DNA of 64,000 nucleotides from the NCBI RefSeq assembly GCF_947242115.1, contig NC_074716.1, positions 3,574,001-3,638,000 on the forward strand. Reading direction: 5' to 3'. The notes under the pieces are model-generated. The model saw only the letters and a list, made by a program, of their open reading frames with translations. It was not told where the DNA came from and did not search any database. The first letter of the stretch is position 1. The number at the start of each line of letters is the position of its first letter. A program made the position numbers and the translations under genes. The DNA comes from Biomphalaria glabrata (taxonomy: Eukaryota > Mollusca > Gastropoda > Planorbidae). This document shows positions 53,301-61,976 of this stretch, piece by piece.

Positions 53301-55149
53301 GCTTAATTTCTCTGAAGCATGACAAATTACATAACAGACCCATCAGACCAAGTTTTGTTTCATCTATTTCAATGTAGGTAAGGTAAATCATCATTTGGAG
53401 TCTTTTGTAAGGGTAAGACAATCTATAATGACTTACCCCTAATGACTCTCCAGAATTGCTTGCTAGGAGCACGGAAGTGGAAAGGACCTCTGGCAGGATT
53501 GACATTGCAGCGCTTCTTCAGGTATTTCAAAAACTTCACTAGAACAATAAATAGGTTAAGTTTTCAAAATGATTATCAGCTTTTGAAAAGAAGAGATCTA
53601 CAACACTGCTTCAACAAAGCTTCTTCAGAAATGTTTTAATCAATTAAATCAGACAATGTAGGAAAAAACATCATAAGAAGCTAATAAGGATTTTTTTAAT
53701 ATTTAAGCGACTTTGTATGAAATAGTTGCAAAGTCTAAACAGTAAAAATAATTATAAAAATAAACTTACATTTGTTTCTATAAAAATTTCCAGAGATGTT
53801 AATGCCTTCACATCTTACAACTACAACTCTTTGTCCTAAGGAAAAAAAAATTACATCTAGAAGAAACATTTATAGACATACAAAAAGTTAAAAGATTTAA
53901 TCTAGAATGCCAACATTTTCAACTAAATGAAAAGTTTGCTTTATTATTTACATTTCATTAAATTTTAATTAATTAAACGAATAGACTATTAAATGAGTTT
54001 TAAATCTAGATCTATTAGTTTCAAGTTATTCATCTAGATCTAGAACTACATCTAGAATATTTGTTCCTTTTCAAAATTAGTATTTTCAATCCATTCAAAC
54101 ATGAAACAAGGCTCTTTTGAAAAGAGAATAAATGTGAGACAATAAAACTAGTGTAATGTGATGTTGGACTCAATATTGAGATAATAAACACTAGTTCATT
54201 ATCTCACCCATTGAATACATGGATTTTATATACTTCCGGTTGACGACTGCACAAGCTATTTTAACTTATGAAGTGCTTTTAGGAAGAAAATTTCTGCAAA
54301 AGTCAACATGAGCTGTTAAATTGAACAAGGAAACAAATCCTCATAAAATTTAAAGTCTAATTTAAATTAAATCTAGAAGCTTCATTAACTAACATGAATA
54401 AAAAACAGCTTGACTAGAATAAATCAGATTAGATTTAGATCTATCCAGTCTAACCTAGGTTAATAGTCTAAAAAATATCGCCTACCTACCATTCAGAAGT
54501 GTCTTAGCAACTACAGCAGCTAAACGACCCAATAGATGGCCCCTACCATCAATCACAAGAGGCTGTAAAAGAGAAATGAAGTAATGAAGAAATCTAAACT
54601 TTGGCTATTTTTAGCATAATGATAATCTTAGGATATAATCAAATCAAAACATTGATGATTGCTTGAACTGTCACATGCCCGGGCCATGCCATTACTGTTG
54701 AGTGTTGTACTCCTCTCAGACTCAAGTCAAGACGACAAAAAGTCAAGAGTAAGAGAGGTTCCATAAATAATCAAACAAAAGTAATAGATTAGAATTATTC
54801 AGAACCTAACTGGTGAATTAATGGCACTAAACTAGAAACGAAAAATTAGATGCAGTGTAGATCTAACATGTCTTGAAAAAAAATGAATATCATTATCCTG
54901 CCTATGTTAAAGTATGTAAACATTTCCCACGTGAGAAAAATAATAAAATAGAATCGATAACTGGTAGCACTGATAATGTGCGATGTTCAAATAATGTAAA
55001 TGAAAACAGGATCAATATTTTCTTGAGGAATGCATGAAAATAATTAATTTCAATGATAAATGTATTTTTCAAACTGCTCCTAATGTTAAATCTAAGAAGA
55101 AAATTAAGAAATCGGCTCAGCCTGGCTCTACCTGACTCGAGAACCCCAT
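41345..55149 (-). CDS. RPL13A: 60S ribosomal protein L13a (uL13), seven coding exons, snoRNA host gene
   Basis: Exons in gene order: 55149-55132, 54562-54490, 53835-53770, 53538-53437, 53205-53060, 41733-41611, 41425-41345; 609 nt in one frame, 202 residues (human 203). Diagnostic blocks: [115 protein letters not shown] and a basic C-terminal helix ending SQLGY. It is a component of the large ribosomal subunit. Exon 1 codes only MGFSSQ and follows a pyrimidine tract. Introns 3, 4, 5 and 6 carry box C/D snoRNAs on the same strand. Intron 5 is 11.3 kb because it holds an 8.2-kb LTR element in antisense orientation, with snoRNA genes on both sides of it. All splice sites are GT-AG and the frame is intact. 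Confidence 0.96.
41503..41570 (-). ncRNA. box C/D snoRNA in RPL13A intron 6 (family X, copy 1)
   Basis: Gene orientation: terminal stem CTGTT/AACAG, box C ATGATGA, box D CTGA just before the 3' stem, internal D'-like TTGA after CCACAGCGCA. It shares that guide-like block with 41992-42055 but differs upstream of box D. The rRNA target is not identified. Confidence 0.75.
41815..41887 (-). ncRNA. SNORD33: SNORD33-like box C/D snoRNA, copy 1, RPL13A intron 5
   Basis: Stem TGCCT/AGGCA, box C ATGATGA, box D CTGA. The 14-nt guide ACATGCACTACCAT directly before box D equals that of vertebrate U33, which directs 2'-O-methylation of 18S rRNA in the GGUGGUGCAUG region. The middle of the molecule is diverged from the other two copies. 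Confidence 0.85.
41992..42055 (-). ncRNA. box C/D snoRNA in RPL13A intron 5 (family X, copy 2)
   Basis: Stem CTGTT/AACAG, box C AATGATGA, D' TTGA, C' ATGATGAAA, box D CTGA: a complete C-D'-C'-D layout. It shares CCACAGCGCATTGA with 41503-41570; the D-box guide (CCAAATGTACAT) is different. Confidence 0.8.
42518..42601 (-). ncRNA. SNORD33: SNORD33-like box C/D snoRNA, copy 2, RPL13A intron 5
   Basis: Perfect 7-bp terminal stem ATTGCCT/AGGCAAT, box C GTGATGA, box D CTGA, U33 guide ACATGCACTACCAT. It is almost identical to 43262-43345, including ~45 bases of flank, so the two arose by a local duplication. Confidence 0.9.
43262..43345 (-). ncRNA. SNORD33: SNORD33-like box C/D snoRNA, copy 3, RPL13A intron 5
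   Basis: Same stem, box C, box D and U33 guide as copy 2, with one visible difference within the RNA region (AAAACATG instead of ACAACATG in gene orientation). Confidence 0.9.
43441..43566 (-). repeat. structured intronic element, copy 1
   Basis: A 126-bp core shared with 44000-44220 and 54127-54345. Gene orientation contains a GCAC...GTGC hairpin followed by a longer hairpin around GAGATA(A/C)TGAAC/GTTTATTATCTC. Could be an H/ACA-like RNA or a short repeat; not resolved. Confidence 0.5.
44000..44220 (-). repeat. structured intronic element, copy 2
   Basis: About 220 bp, over 90 percent like 54127-54345 by eye, including an uninterrupted 12-bp hairpin (GAGATAATGAAC/GTTTATTATCTC) with a TAGT loop. 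Both lie in RPL13A introns in the same orientation. Confidence 0.6.
44698..44989 (+). repeat. 5' LTR of the GMR1-type element
   Basis: 292 bp, matching 52637-52928. It holds a TTTATTGTTTATTAAA stretch mid-way and AT-rich 3' sequence. Confidence 0.93.
46986..51650 (+). CDS. Gag-Pol polyprotein, order Gag-protease-integrase-RT-RNase H
   Basis: One frame of 1554 codons. Gag region with coiled, Asn-rich N-terminus; CCHC knuckle [14 protein letters not shown] near residue 346. Aspartic protease with DSG near 452. Integrase comes next, about 690-900: an HHCC zinc-binding part (GHRGIKKC...CDMCQRRG) and a core with [16 protein letters not shown] and [14 protein letters not shown] follows at about 1130-1330 ([32 protein letters not shown]), then RNase H ([32 protein letters not shown]). 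The sequence motifs are Ty3/Gypsy-like while the domain order resembles Copia, as known for GMR1-type elements. Gag and Pol are in one frame, so no frameshift is needed between them. Codon use is A-rich, unlike the host genes. Confidence 0.93.
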   Translation: MATAPNFDYMETFRQQIIAEAKQLELKGKDLTSYVQQMVTIERDRIDKIEMEKNKLDAQLIKEEADRKLQYDLEKLRIEAEQNKQKVNSNNTNDRSNTNTTNAPDNHIETNNSNNHTNNTNISSDNNHWLRKKLQPFQEARDCISDYLKRYEIKMVNCNIREEEWSQILLDFVQGQALTICQNHNHTVQNSYQILKKELLNAYGHNASTFRKKYFENTPSNQIEPQTTINLEKDYFNKWLGFEKIDSTFEGLKNFILLDNFVAKCDPQLQSFIKERNPKVLDDVTEIIRTYKNAYPNNLFSCKDKKNIDLVGYTQENNERSRNRSRDSQHFRYSNSRDRSNNRDVTCYRCGKKGHMAMRCRGTQNRSNSRNNYNRSSSTHNYNRTDSRNNYRADSRNRYSNYNNNYNNNTYNRSKSREYKNRDSDRVFFVRENKNNFAFYPAFINNVPIKAIRDSGCNTLVVRADLIEAQYYRGYTRKVELADGSIKEFKVFKVFIETPFYTGHCEGVAMPNMRHDMLIGNLTGLKECSRQEIEAWEKKYERLQKNRNTETENYISNMVITRSKNKPKQETQEFIDVNDEIVNGEEDKEKEVEIQGQKQDETQAEKQKDGTEEMKTEELKGINKLAQEQKQDNIIGKTYDRISDRRNNNPMEKYVIEEGILFRKTKINDREIKQLVLPQKYWKDVMILSHDSNLSGHRGIKKCFRNLATQVFWPKMKGTISKYIRSCDMCQRRGLKGKLGKAPLQSMDEPNKPFQKIAIDIIGPLTKTEHNNKYILTIVDMFSRYPEAVVLSNIDTENIINALDQKFIVRHGIPKTLLSDNASMFTSELFKRWTLKYGIEHIKSSPFHPEANGLCERLNSVIKRSLAKIVENNQKNWDHYINFVLFSIRNNIHEATQFSPYELVHGRKPRDEIQIFKESLILNKIEKENDNETALDLKQIWAEAFENNMKYKETVHENLNEKRKLRTLEVGDKVLLLVIDLKNKLGKQWKGPFVVTNKTSEVNYKINMNGKIKTYHINNLKLYNERNENQFQNLDTEVNNENQTQKLDTETVENENQVDECLIVLINEETNENDIKNIPILETKDNQTWEKLNLENLSPEKTKDIINVISDFKEIFSSLPGKTNIIKHDIKLNSDKPIFMKPYRIPLHLQGKVKDEIDSLLKLGIIEPSNSAYASPIVIAKKKNGDIRLCIDYRQLNKITEFDPYPMPNIDDILHKLSNAKVFTKLDLTKGYWQIPLTNRAKPYTAFITPYGIFQWNFMSFGLINAPATFNRMMISVIGHRKNVICYLDDICIFHEDWKEHLKGIREIFELIKQNGLTVQAEKVEIGLEEITFLGHRVKNNTISPIEDNVKKILEIEIPTTQKQIKSILGMINYYRKYIPNLAEIVDPLNQLLKKGQPRKVTCNRKCVEAIEKVKHIFSTNLILRLPDVSKIFYVTTDASGSAIGGCLMQQYDKLHPIIYVSRKLSDTEKRYSVIEKEALAVVWVVTKLESYLLGNKFILLSDHRPLKFMQEKSIKNGRLYRWFLILQEYNFQLEAIRGEINIVADMLSRVTVR
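52637..52928 (+). repeat. 3' LTR of the GMR1-type element
   Basis: 292 bp, matching the 5' LTR by eye; directly preceded by a purine-rich tract and followed by the ATAC duplication. Its outer edge lies only ~20 bases from a snoRNA gene. Confidence 0.93.
52949..53020 (-). ncRNA. SNORD34: SNORD34-like box C/D snoRNA, copy 1, RPL13A intron 5
   Basis: Gene orientation: stem TCATCC/GGATGA, box C GATGATG, guide-like TACCTACATTGT before D' CTGA, C' TGAATGAAA, box D CTGA. The ACCTACATTGT block equals the vertebrate U34 guide region. The LTR element begins ~20 bases downstream. Confidence 0.82.
53337..53402 (-). ncRNA. SNORD34: SNORD34-like box C/D snoRNA, copy 2, RPL13A intron 4
   Basis: Stem GACTCC/GGGTC, box C AATGATGA, guide TACCTACATTG before D' TTGA (actually ATTGA), C' AGATGAAA, box D CTGA. 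Best match to vertebrate U34 of the three, since TTACCTACATTG is shared. Confidence 0.82.
53618..53682 (-). ncRNA. SNORD34: SNORD34-like box C/D snoRNA, copy 3, RPL13A intron 3
   Basis: Stem AGCTTCTT/AAGAAGCT, box C ATGATG, CCTACATTGT before D' CTGA, box D CTGA. The block is shared with copies 1 and 2; the remainder differs. Confidence 0.78.
54127..54345 (-). repeat. structured intronic element, copy 3, RPL13A intron 2
   Basis: Pairs with 44000-44220 over about 220 bp with few differences and keeps the same 12-bp hairpin. The presence of copies in introns 2 and 5 of one gene argues for either a local duplication or a small structured RNA. Confidence 0.6.
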
Positions 55150-55152
55150 GGT

Positions 55153-55168
55153 TGGGAAAAAAAGGAAG
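55153..55168 (-). promoter_or_regulatory. TOP-like pyrimidine tract at the RPL13A 5' end
   Basis: Gene orientation: CTTCCTTTTTTTCCC immediately before AACCATGG. Ribosomal protein mRNAs characteristically start with C followed by a pyrimidine run that couples translation to mTOR signalling, so this tract probably marks the transcription start and implies a ~20-nt 5' UTR. Confidence 0.7.
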
Positions 55169-55699
55169 TTACGTAGTTAATGTGGGGCCTACCTCTAGAT
55201 TTGCAGGGAGGTCTGGTCCGCAAATATAATTCTAACTTTCTCAAATAAAGAGCTAGGAGGATTTGTTGCACTTAGCTGTATAATTTGACTAGATTTAGTT
55301 GTACTTAGTTGTTTTTTTATAGCTAGATAAATCTACATGGCGAATAGATAGAGATGTATACACTATCATCAATCTATCACATTTCCACGTGCATTTTATT
55401 ATTATTTGTGTGTGTGTCTTTTCAACCACTTTTTTTACAATTATTTTTTATTTTATCTTTATAGATTTCACCACCTTCTTTAAAACCAGACGTGCAATTT
55501 GCAATAGCCATTAAATATTAATATGCAAACAGTAACCTAAAATATGACGTCCACATATAGTCTTTTTCAATTTCGGCAGATGACTATCCACTGCACTTTA
55601 TTAATGGAGCCCAGCCACTGGTTGAAATTTGTAACCTCTCTTGGCTAGTTTGCTTTTATATCGAAAAGGGATGTTTTATTGTCAAAATCAATTTTTTAG

Positions 55700-56170
55700 G
55701 GGGTTTTAAACTAAAAAATCTTTGGATTTTTTTAAAATTCAAAACCCCATAAGCTACGCTCATAGAATTTGGTGACTTTAGTTTGCTTTAGAATAAAATT
55801 GAAGACAGAGGTATTCAACCTCAAAACTATCTGTATGGGGGTATTTAAACAAAAAAACATCGCAGGAGGGGTTTTAAATTTTTAAAAAGCCATCTGGTGG
55901 AGGGGTGTGTAATTGCTTTTTTTTTATATTAAAGAGGTATTTTTTTTAGCTTCAAACCCCGATGAAGGGGGTTTTAAACTCAAAACCCCTTTGGCTACGC
56001 TCATATATTTTTGAGTCTGTTATTTGCTTTTCTAAAATTTATATTGAAGATGTAGAGATATTTTTTAATTAAACCTCGCTAGAGGGGGGTTTAAACTCAA
56101 AACCCCTTTTGGCTACATTTTGAGTGTGTAATTTGCATTTTTAAAAATTGCATTTTTATTAATAACTTCA
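55700..56170. repeat. degenerate ~110-bp tandem repeat
   Basis: The phrase AAACTCAAAACCCCTTTGG with CTACGCTCAT recurs about four times with drift (near 55740, 55985, 56095 and diverged copies between). No coding content. Confidence 0.6.
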
Positions 56171-56222
56171 AAGTTACCGCCTGTATGTTGGGACTTTTTA
56201 AAAGTTCCTTGATCGACATGTC

Positions 56223-56527
56223 AATTGTATGAAGACCCACCAATAGTGACGGAAATAAAAACAGAACAGACTACGTTGGACAGGTCACCTTGAAAGAATG
56301 TTAGATAAGAGAGGAGCGAAAATCGTATACAGACAAAAAACAAAAGGCAGCAGGCGACCCTAAGGCAGACCCCGAATGAGATGGATTGATGATGTGGAAG
56401 CAGATCTGCAACAGCTTGGGGTTAGGGCGTGAAGACGAAGGGCCCAGGAGAGATCTGAATGGAAGGATGTGTTGAAGCAGGCCAGAGCCCTCCCTCCATG
56501 GGCTGTAATGCCACTGGGATGGATGAT
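56223..56527 (+). mobile_element. 5'-truncated LINE 3' end (RTE-like) with 12-bp target duplication
   Basis: Plus-strand reading gives a typical LINE C-terminus: RTTLDRSP-like start, RGAKIVYRQKTKGSRRP, GRPRMRWIDDVEADLQQLGV, RSEWKDVLKQARALPPW, ending in GGATGGATGAT. A 12-bp duplication GATCGACATGTC flanks it (56211-56222 and 56528-56539). It has an in-frame stop, so it is a dead-on-arrival copy. Confidence 0.82.
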
Positions 56528-57212
56528 GATCGACATGTCCCGCTTTCGCTCCCAAAATATCTGGTCACCTTACTTTAAAACAAGATGAAATAGTTGCATG
56601 GGATAAATATAATAACTTTTCATTTACAAAATCTGTTAATGATTATGATGGTCTCGTATTGATTTATTCGAAGCCACCGTAGTGAATGCATGTTATATAG
56701 GTGTAGGCCCTATGTGTGTAACCTAATGTTTGAGTAGGGCCTACGATTTATTAGCAGGTCGTTCCCAAGACTGTCAAGAGCTTGTACTTCGATATCTGCT
56801 TTAAATGTTTAAGATTGACAAGAGCTTGTACTTCGATACATATTTTGAATGTTTAAGATTGACGAGAGCTAGTACTTCAATTCCTGCTTGGAATGTTCAT
56901 TGTTTCGATTAGTCTGCACTGCGAGGACACTATAAGACAAATAAGGAAGCAAAAAAGAACCAACTGTAAGGGTGCCTAACAAACGAGACCAATCGGTCCA
57001 TCGCTTAGGTGGGGACGTAAGAGAGCCACAACAACCATGCCACTATATCCACATATCGTTTCTCAAGGAGCAGGTTTTTTTTATTTGGCTGACACCCCCA
57101 CGCAGCTGATGTGGTACAGAGAATGAATTTGGGGGAAGTTTACATGATATGCTGTCTTCTGTCTCGTCTTTAGGGATACTAGCCATAGGTAATGACGGTG
57201 TAACACAGTGGT

Positions 57213-57670
57213 TCCCAAACTTATTTTTTGTCTTGTAGACCCCTTTACATGTTTTCTGGTTTTCGGTAGACCCCCTGCTCCTTAACTTATATTGCATTTT
57301 TGCAAATTCATCAACTCCATTAATTAAACAAACTATTAACTGTTGTGAGTTGAAGAGTTAAAAAGTAATTAAAAGCTACATTTTAGTTATAGAAATCTAT
57401 CCTTTTTATTGATAAAATTCATATTTAAATCAATTAAAATAACAATATGTATTACTGGAATCACCAAATACACTGGAATTTTATTTTTTTGTGCATATTC
57501 ATCTTTCTTTTCTACGGATATTATGTTCCATATAGGAATTTGTTGTTCTATGAAGTAGTCCTTCAAACATTAAATAATTATTAATTAATTAATTTGCCTT
57601 AAGTATCATTGCAAAAGCTTTTCGCATAGAGCAGTTTCTCGTGTATTTCTTGATCTTTCAAATTTGGGGA
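57213..57670. mobile_element. possible decayed hAT-type element
   Basis: Starts CAGTGGTTCCCAAACTT, the usual hAT-type terminal motif, and AAATTTGGGGACCGCGG near 57659 matches its inverse at 13 of 17 positions. I find no clear 8-bp target duplication, so the boundaries are tentative. Confidence 0.35.
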
Positions 57671-57689
57671 CCGCGGAACTGTTTTCATT

Positions 57690-57960
57690 AACAGGAGAAT
57701 GGGCAAAGGCGAGTAATTGGTGCCTAAACCAGGCGAGAGGGACTCGTTAGCCTTGGCTTGCAACCCACCTAGCAGAAGGAAAACTGAATTAAAATCTCTG
57801 CTGCCCTGCAGCTGTACCCAAACACGGGAAAGGTTTCGTGGGTCAACCCTGAGGAAAAATAAGGTGCCGGCAACCTTTAGGCTGTTTGCAGTACACAGTG
57901 TACATCCTGTAAGAGCAGTGGCGTAGCTAGGGTGGGTGGAACAGGGGGAGAATTTGAAAA
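57690..57960 (+). repeat. interspersed repeat, same family as 14225-14560
   Basis: Shares GCTGCCCTGCAGCTGTACCC-like, GGGAAAGG and GGCAACCTTTAGGCTGTTTG-like blocks with the reverse strand of 14225-14560, ending AGTGGCGTAGCTAGGG. Noncoding. Confidence 0.5.
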
Positions 57961-58059
57961 TCCCTCCCCGGGCCCCCACTTAAGGTCTTCTAAGAAGGTG
58001 CGACGCCATGTAAAAGTTGAGCAAGTTTATCGCATTTGTGCGGGGTCCTTACGTCCCAT

Positions 58060-58665
58060 GTCTGATTAGGGTCGGTGTCTTTGCATTGAAGGACTTGCCA
58101 TGTATCGGGCACTGGATTCGGTCCTGTCTGATTAGGGTCGGTGTCTTTGCATTGAAGGACTTGCCATATGTATCGGGCACTGGATTCGGTCCTGTCTGAT
58201 TAGGGTCGGTGTCTTTGCATTGAAGGACTTGCCATGTATCGCGCACTGCATTCGGTCCTGTCTGATTAGGGTCGGTGTCTTTGCATTGAAGGACTTGCCA
58301 TATGTATCGGGCACTGGATTCGGTCCTGTCTGATTAGGGTCGGTGTCTTTGCATTGAAGGACTTGCCATATGTATCTGGCACTGGATTCGGTCCTGTCTG
58401 ATTGGGGTCGGTGTCTTTGCATTGAAGGACTTGCCATGTATCGCGCACTGCATTCGGTCCTGTCTGATTAGGGTCGGTGTCTTTGCATTGAAAGACTTGC
58501 CATGTTATCGGGCACTGGATTCGGTCCTGTCTGATTAGGGTCGGTGTCTTTGCATTGAAGGACTTGCCATGTATCGGGAACTGGATTCGGTCCTGTCTGA
58601 TTAGGGTCGGTGTCTTTGCATTGAAGGACTTGCCATGTATCGGGCACTGGATTAGGTCCAACACC
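58060..58665 (+). repeat. ~64-68 bp minisatellite, about nine copies
   Basis: Unit: TCTGATTAGGGTCGGTGTCT then TTGCATTGAAGGACTTGCCA, with variable TAT spacing and CGGGCACTGGATTCGGTCC. Near-identical copies. The reverse-strand frames repeat GKSFNAKTPTLIRQDRIQCP but are only repeat translations. Confidence 0.92.
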
Positions 58666-59079
58666 ATCATAATGGGGTTTGGAAAAAAAATCTCTCTATA
58701 AAAAAAAAATAAAAAATGATATCTTGCCAGGCGTTGTTGTACAGGAAGAAGCGCAACAAGTCCGTCAGGATTTTGTGGGTCCCCTGTTAACTTTGGAGGA
58801 GAAAAAAAGGGGGGGGGCTATTCAGGTTGTTCGATTCAAAGTTGTTTTACTTTGTGAGAGTGGATTTTAATGGAATGTAACTCATAGTCAGGCAGTTTGG
58901 TGTTTTGTTTGTTATGAAACAGAGAGGAGTCTCTGTTTTATTATTGCGTAAAAGTAATAGTCAATGGGGATAAGCTCCCATTGTCTATGAAAAAGGCTGC
59001 CCCTAAAGGCATGCGTCTCAGAAAGCCTCTGACAACTAAGTCCAACACCTGGCCTGCTCGTGTGGCTTAGATATAATAC

Positions 59080-59345
59080 TATAAGCACGGCGAAAATGCT
59101 CTTACTAACAGTTGAAGGGGTGAAGGCGGATAACTGGCGCCACAAAACCAGGAGCTTCGGGCAGATGAAGCTCGTCAGCCTTGTAAGGCAATTTATCTAG
59201 GAGAGGGGTATTCTTGACTTCAAACACCCGCTGCCTTACGGTACTAAGGCTTCAAGAGACAAATCAAGAGTGAAGCCCCTTAGGCGTTGAGAGTACCGGT
59301 ATCAAATATGAAATTCCCTCCGGCAGCTTCTGCAACTGAGTTGGT
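59080..59345 (+). repeat. LINE leader-like repeat, related to sequence upstream of the 16782 LINE
   Basis: Shares a CATCTAGGAGAG.. / ..CCGCTGCCTTACGG-type stretch with 16600-16680 (TCATCTAGGAGAGAAAACTC, CCTGCTGCCTTGCAG), so it is probably the 5' noncoding part of an I-like LINE. No coding frame. Confidence 0.4.
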
Positions 59346-59369
59346 GCCAAATAGGCCTACTTATCTTTA

Positions 59370-60436
59370 TCTTATATAATACAGACGTTACTTCAAAAAA
59401 GAAGATGATCACGTCCTACGCGTCATGCATATTAACCAATGACTTAAATTCAGCCAAGTCACTGGTTTTCCTGGCTAGCTCAGGCAACCCATTCCATGCT
59501 CTAATAGCACTAGGGAAGAAGGAGTGTTTGTACAAATTTGTCCTAGCATATGGGACGAGGAATGTGCCTTTATCTTTGTGTCTTTCAGAGTATTTTATTA
59601 AATTTTGTTTTTGTATTTGAAGATTATGGTTCAGTGTTTTATGTATGATTGCTACTTTACTTTTGAGCCTTCTGTCCTGAAGGCTTTCTAAATTTAGTGA
59701 TTTTACTAAAGGTGTTACTCTAGTGAAATGTGAATATTCGTTTGTTATGAATCTCACTGTTCTATTTTGTGTCTGTTCCAGTTTTTTAATGTTTTCTTGA
59801 GTTGAGGGGTCCCAAACGGAGGATGCATATTCTATTATTGGCCTAACCAAGGTTAAATAACATTTTAGTTTTATGTTCTTATTTGATTTATAGAAATTTC
59901 TTTTAATAAATCCTAATGCTTTGTTTGATTTTTTTTGTAGTTTCATCAATATGTGGATTCCATGACAGTTTTTCATTTATTATAACACCTAGGTATTTTG
60001 CGTTTTTAGTTACTGGTTTGCCATGAATAAGATAAGTGGAATTAATTTGTTTTAGTTTTTTTGTTACTCTTAACAACTGACATTTTTCTGGGTGGAAAGA
60101 CATCTAATTCTCTTTGTAAAATAACTGTGTCCTGTGTTGTTTTTATTGTTCTATATATTATGCAATCGTCTGCAAATAATTGACTTTTGTTCCTGAAGTA
60201 ATGCAATTTGGTAAATCATTTATGTAAATTAAAAATAGTAGTAGACCCAATACTGTTCCTTGTGGTACACCTGAGTTTACTGTTATCGGTGTTGATTTAG
60301 AGCCATTTATTATTACAGTTTGTTCTCTCCCTATCAGAAAATCTTTAATCCACTGATGCAGTGAACCATTAATGCCGAAATATTTTAATTTTTTAAGCAA
60401 ACTATGGTGGTGTACTTTGTCAAAAGCCTTAGAAAG
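59370..60436 (-). mobile_element. 5'-truncated copy of the CR1-like LINE
   Basis: Reverse-strand match to 26440-27550 at a few percent divergence by eye, including the UTR with GACGTTACTTCAAAAAAGAA. It covers the RT from the DFSKAFDK region to the C-terminus, with several small deletions that shift the frame (for example around the FADD motif and after LKQINSTYLIHGKPV). It breaks off abruptly at 60436. Confidence 0.9.
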
Positions 60437-60696
60437 CGTTCCTTTAGATCACAACAGCAAGGTCGAGAGAGGGACAATGACCCCTTGATCTAAGGCTCAG
60501 GAATACGCCCCGGAGAGGAAACTCTGGTGCTGCTGCAAAGTGGCTAGTACCAAAAGCCAGCGACTCATCTGGACGCATCCATTGTCCACCGAGACAGAAG
60601 AAGCCATATATATATAAAAGCAATAGATTTTCTTATTTTGGATATATATAGGCATAGGCCTATTTTAGAAAAAGTATTACTAATCAGTTGTTAGCA

Positions 60697-60740
60697 GTCA
60701 TCTGAAACCTCCAACATAAAAATGAGAACGAAGAAGAAGA
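60697..60740 (+). mobile_element. 44-bp 3' end of an I-like LINE with 11-bp target duplication
   Basis: GTCATCTGAAACCTCCAACA through AATGAGAAC(GAA)n matches the last bases of the LINE at 16782-20703 and is flanked by AGTTGTTAGCA at 60686-60696 and 60741-60751. This is an extremely short target-primed insertion. Confidence 0.8.
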
Positions 60741-60944
60741 AGTTGTTAGCATTGTGAGACGATATCAAGGTCGAAATGTCAAACAGTTATTCTCATGCAC
60801 TCTTTGTCGTTATTGTTCATAAATAAATTATATGTCAATGAAATGGAGTTATCTAATCTTTGTATGCATGTTTGTATGTAATGACAATGATAGCACTAAG
60901 AATAATAAAGTACTTGACAGAGTCGATCTTGAGTCCTGGACTCT

Positions 60945-60948
60945 ATGG

Positions 60949-61009
<61 letters not shown>

Positions 61010-61010
61010 A
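60945..61010. repeat. (AT)n microsatellite
   Basis: About 60 bases of alternating A and T interrupted once by CAT. The small frames over it (poly-YI) are artefacts. Confidence 0.9.
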
Positions 61011-61357
61011 TCTATATTAAAATAAAATTTTGCACTTGTTCTAGGTACGGTATGACACATTCATTTTTTTTTACAGGTTAAAATATAGTTTTTTCTTTTC
61101 TTTAAAATTCATAAATTATGAAAACAAACAAACAACAAAAACAACATTCCCTATAGACACTATGGTCTATATCTGTAAAAAAAGAACTTTAATTAATTAC
61201 ATTTCAATAAAGTTAAATAGCTACATTACTTAAACTAAGTACATTTATCTACCGGTATATCGCAAACATATTTTTTTTTTACAATATACAATATATATAT
61301 GCTTTTTATTTATATAATTTTGCTAGACAGTGATTAAGGCTGAATGTTAGTTATACA

Positions 61358-61580
61358 GGGTGCGTCAAAAAAATGTATACACACTTTGAACTGTCATAGA
61401 CAATTTATTTCCCGTTCTACATTGCTAAATTTCTGGACATGGAAAGCTTAATGTCCGATTGGAAAAATAAATGTGAGTAATGTTCAAACTGGTGGCCTTC
61501 AGCATCAATACATACTGAGTACGAGTCAACACTGATTTCGCACACCGCCTGAATCTCTTTCCACAGTGTGTCCAGGTTAC
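61358..61580. mobile_element. truncated Tc1/mariner-like DNA transposon end
   Basis: Starts after TA with CAGGGTGCGTCAAAAAAATG, a typical terminal motif of this superfamily. The reverse strand reads as a transposase C-terminal piece (VQAVCEISVDSYSVCIDAEG, HQFEH). The other end is missing. Confidence 0.55.
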
Positions 61581-61949
61581 TTGGTTAACGTATATTTAAT
61601 AACTTTATTTAATAATTAATCTTATTAAGTTTTATTTCAAATGTTAACTTTAGATATTTTGGATGTTCCTTCAGACTTGAAGATAATCTACTTCTTAGTC
61701 CAAACCTTCCGCAGGACAACAGGAGATGGCAGCAGGAAGGAGATGAACTTGGAACGATTAAGACAGTCAAGCGCATGACCAGGCAGTACAAATAATAAAT
61801 AATCAGCATAGCAAGTGTTAATCTTTGACTAAGGACAAAAATCACTTCTGTTTATAAGTATATATAAATATATGCATAAATTTATTGAAAAAAAAAAAAG
61901 GCTTAAAATAGCTATATACATTGTTTGTTTTTACAAATGAAGTAACTTA

Positions 61950-61955
61950 TTTATT
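61950..61955 (-). terminator. polyadenylation signal of the last gene
   Basis: TTTATT on the plus strand, AATAAA in gene orientation, 22 bases past the TAA stop. Confidence 0.55.
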
Positions 61956-61976
61956 ACAGAATTAGACTGAACAATG

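Noticed and set aside
58049-58670. Repeat proteins with GKSFNAKTPTLIRQ
   Set aside because: Translation of the 64-68-bp minisatellite; no flanking gene structure.
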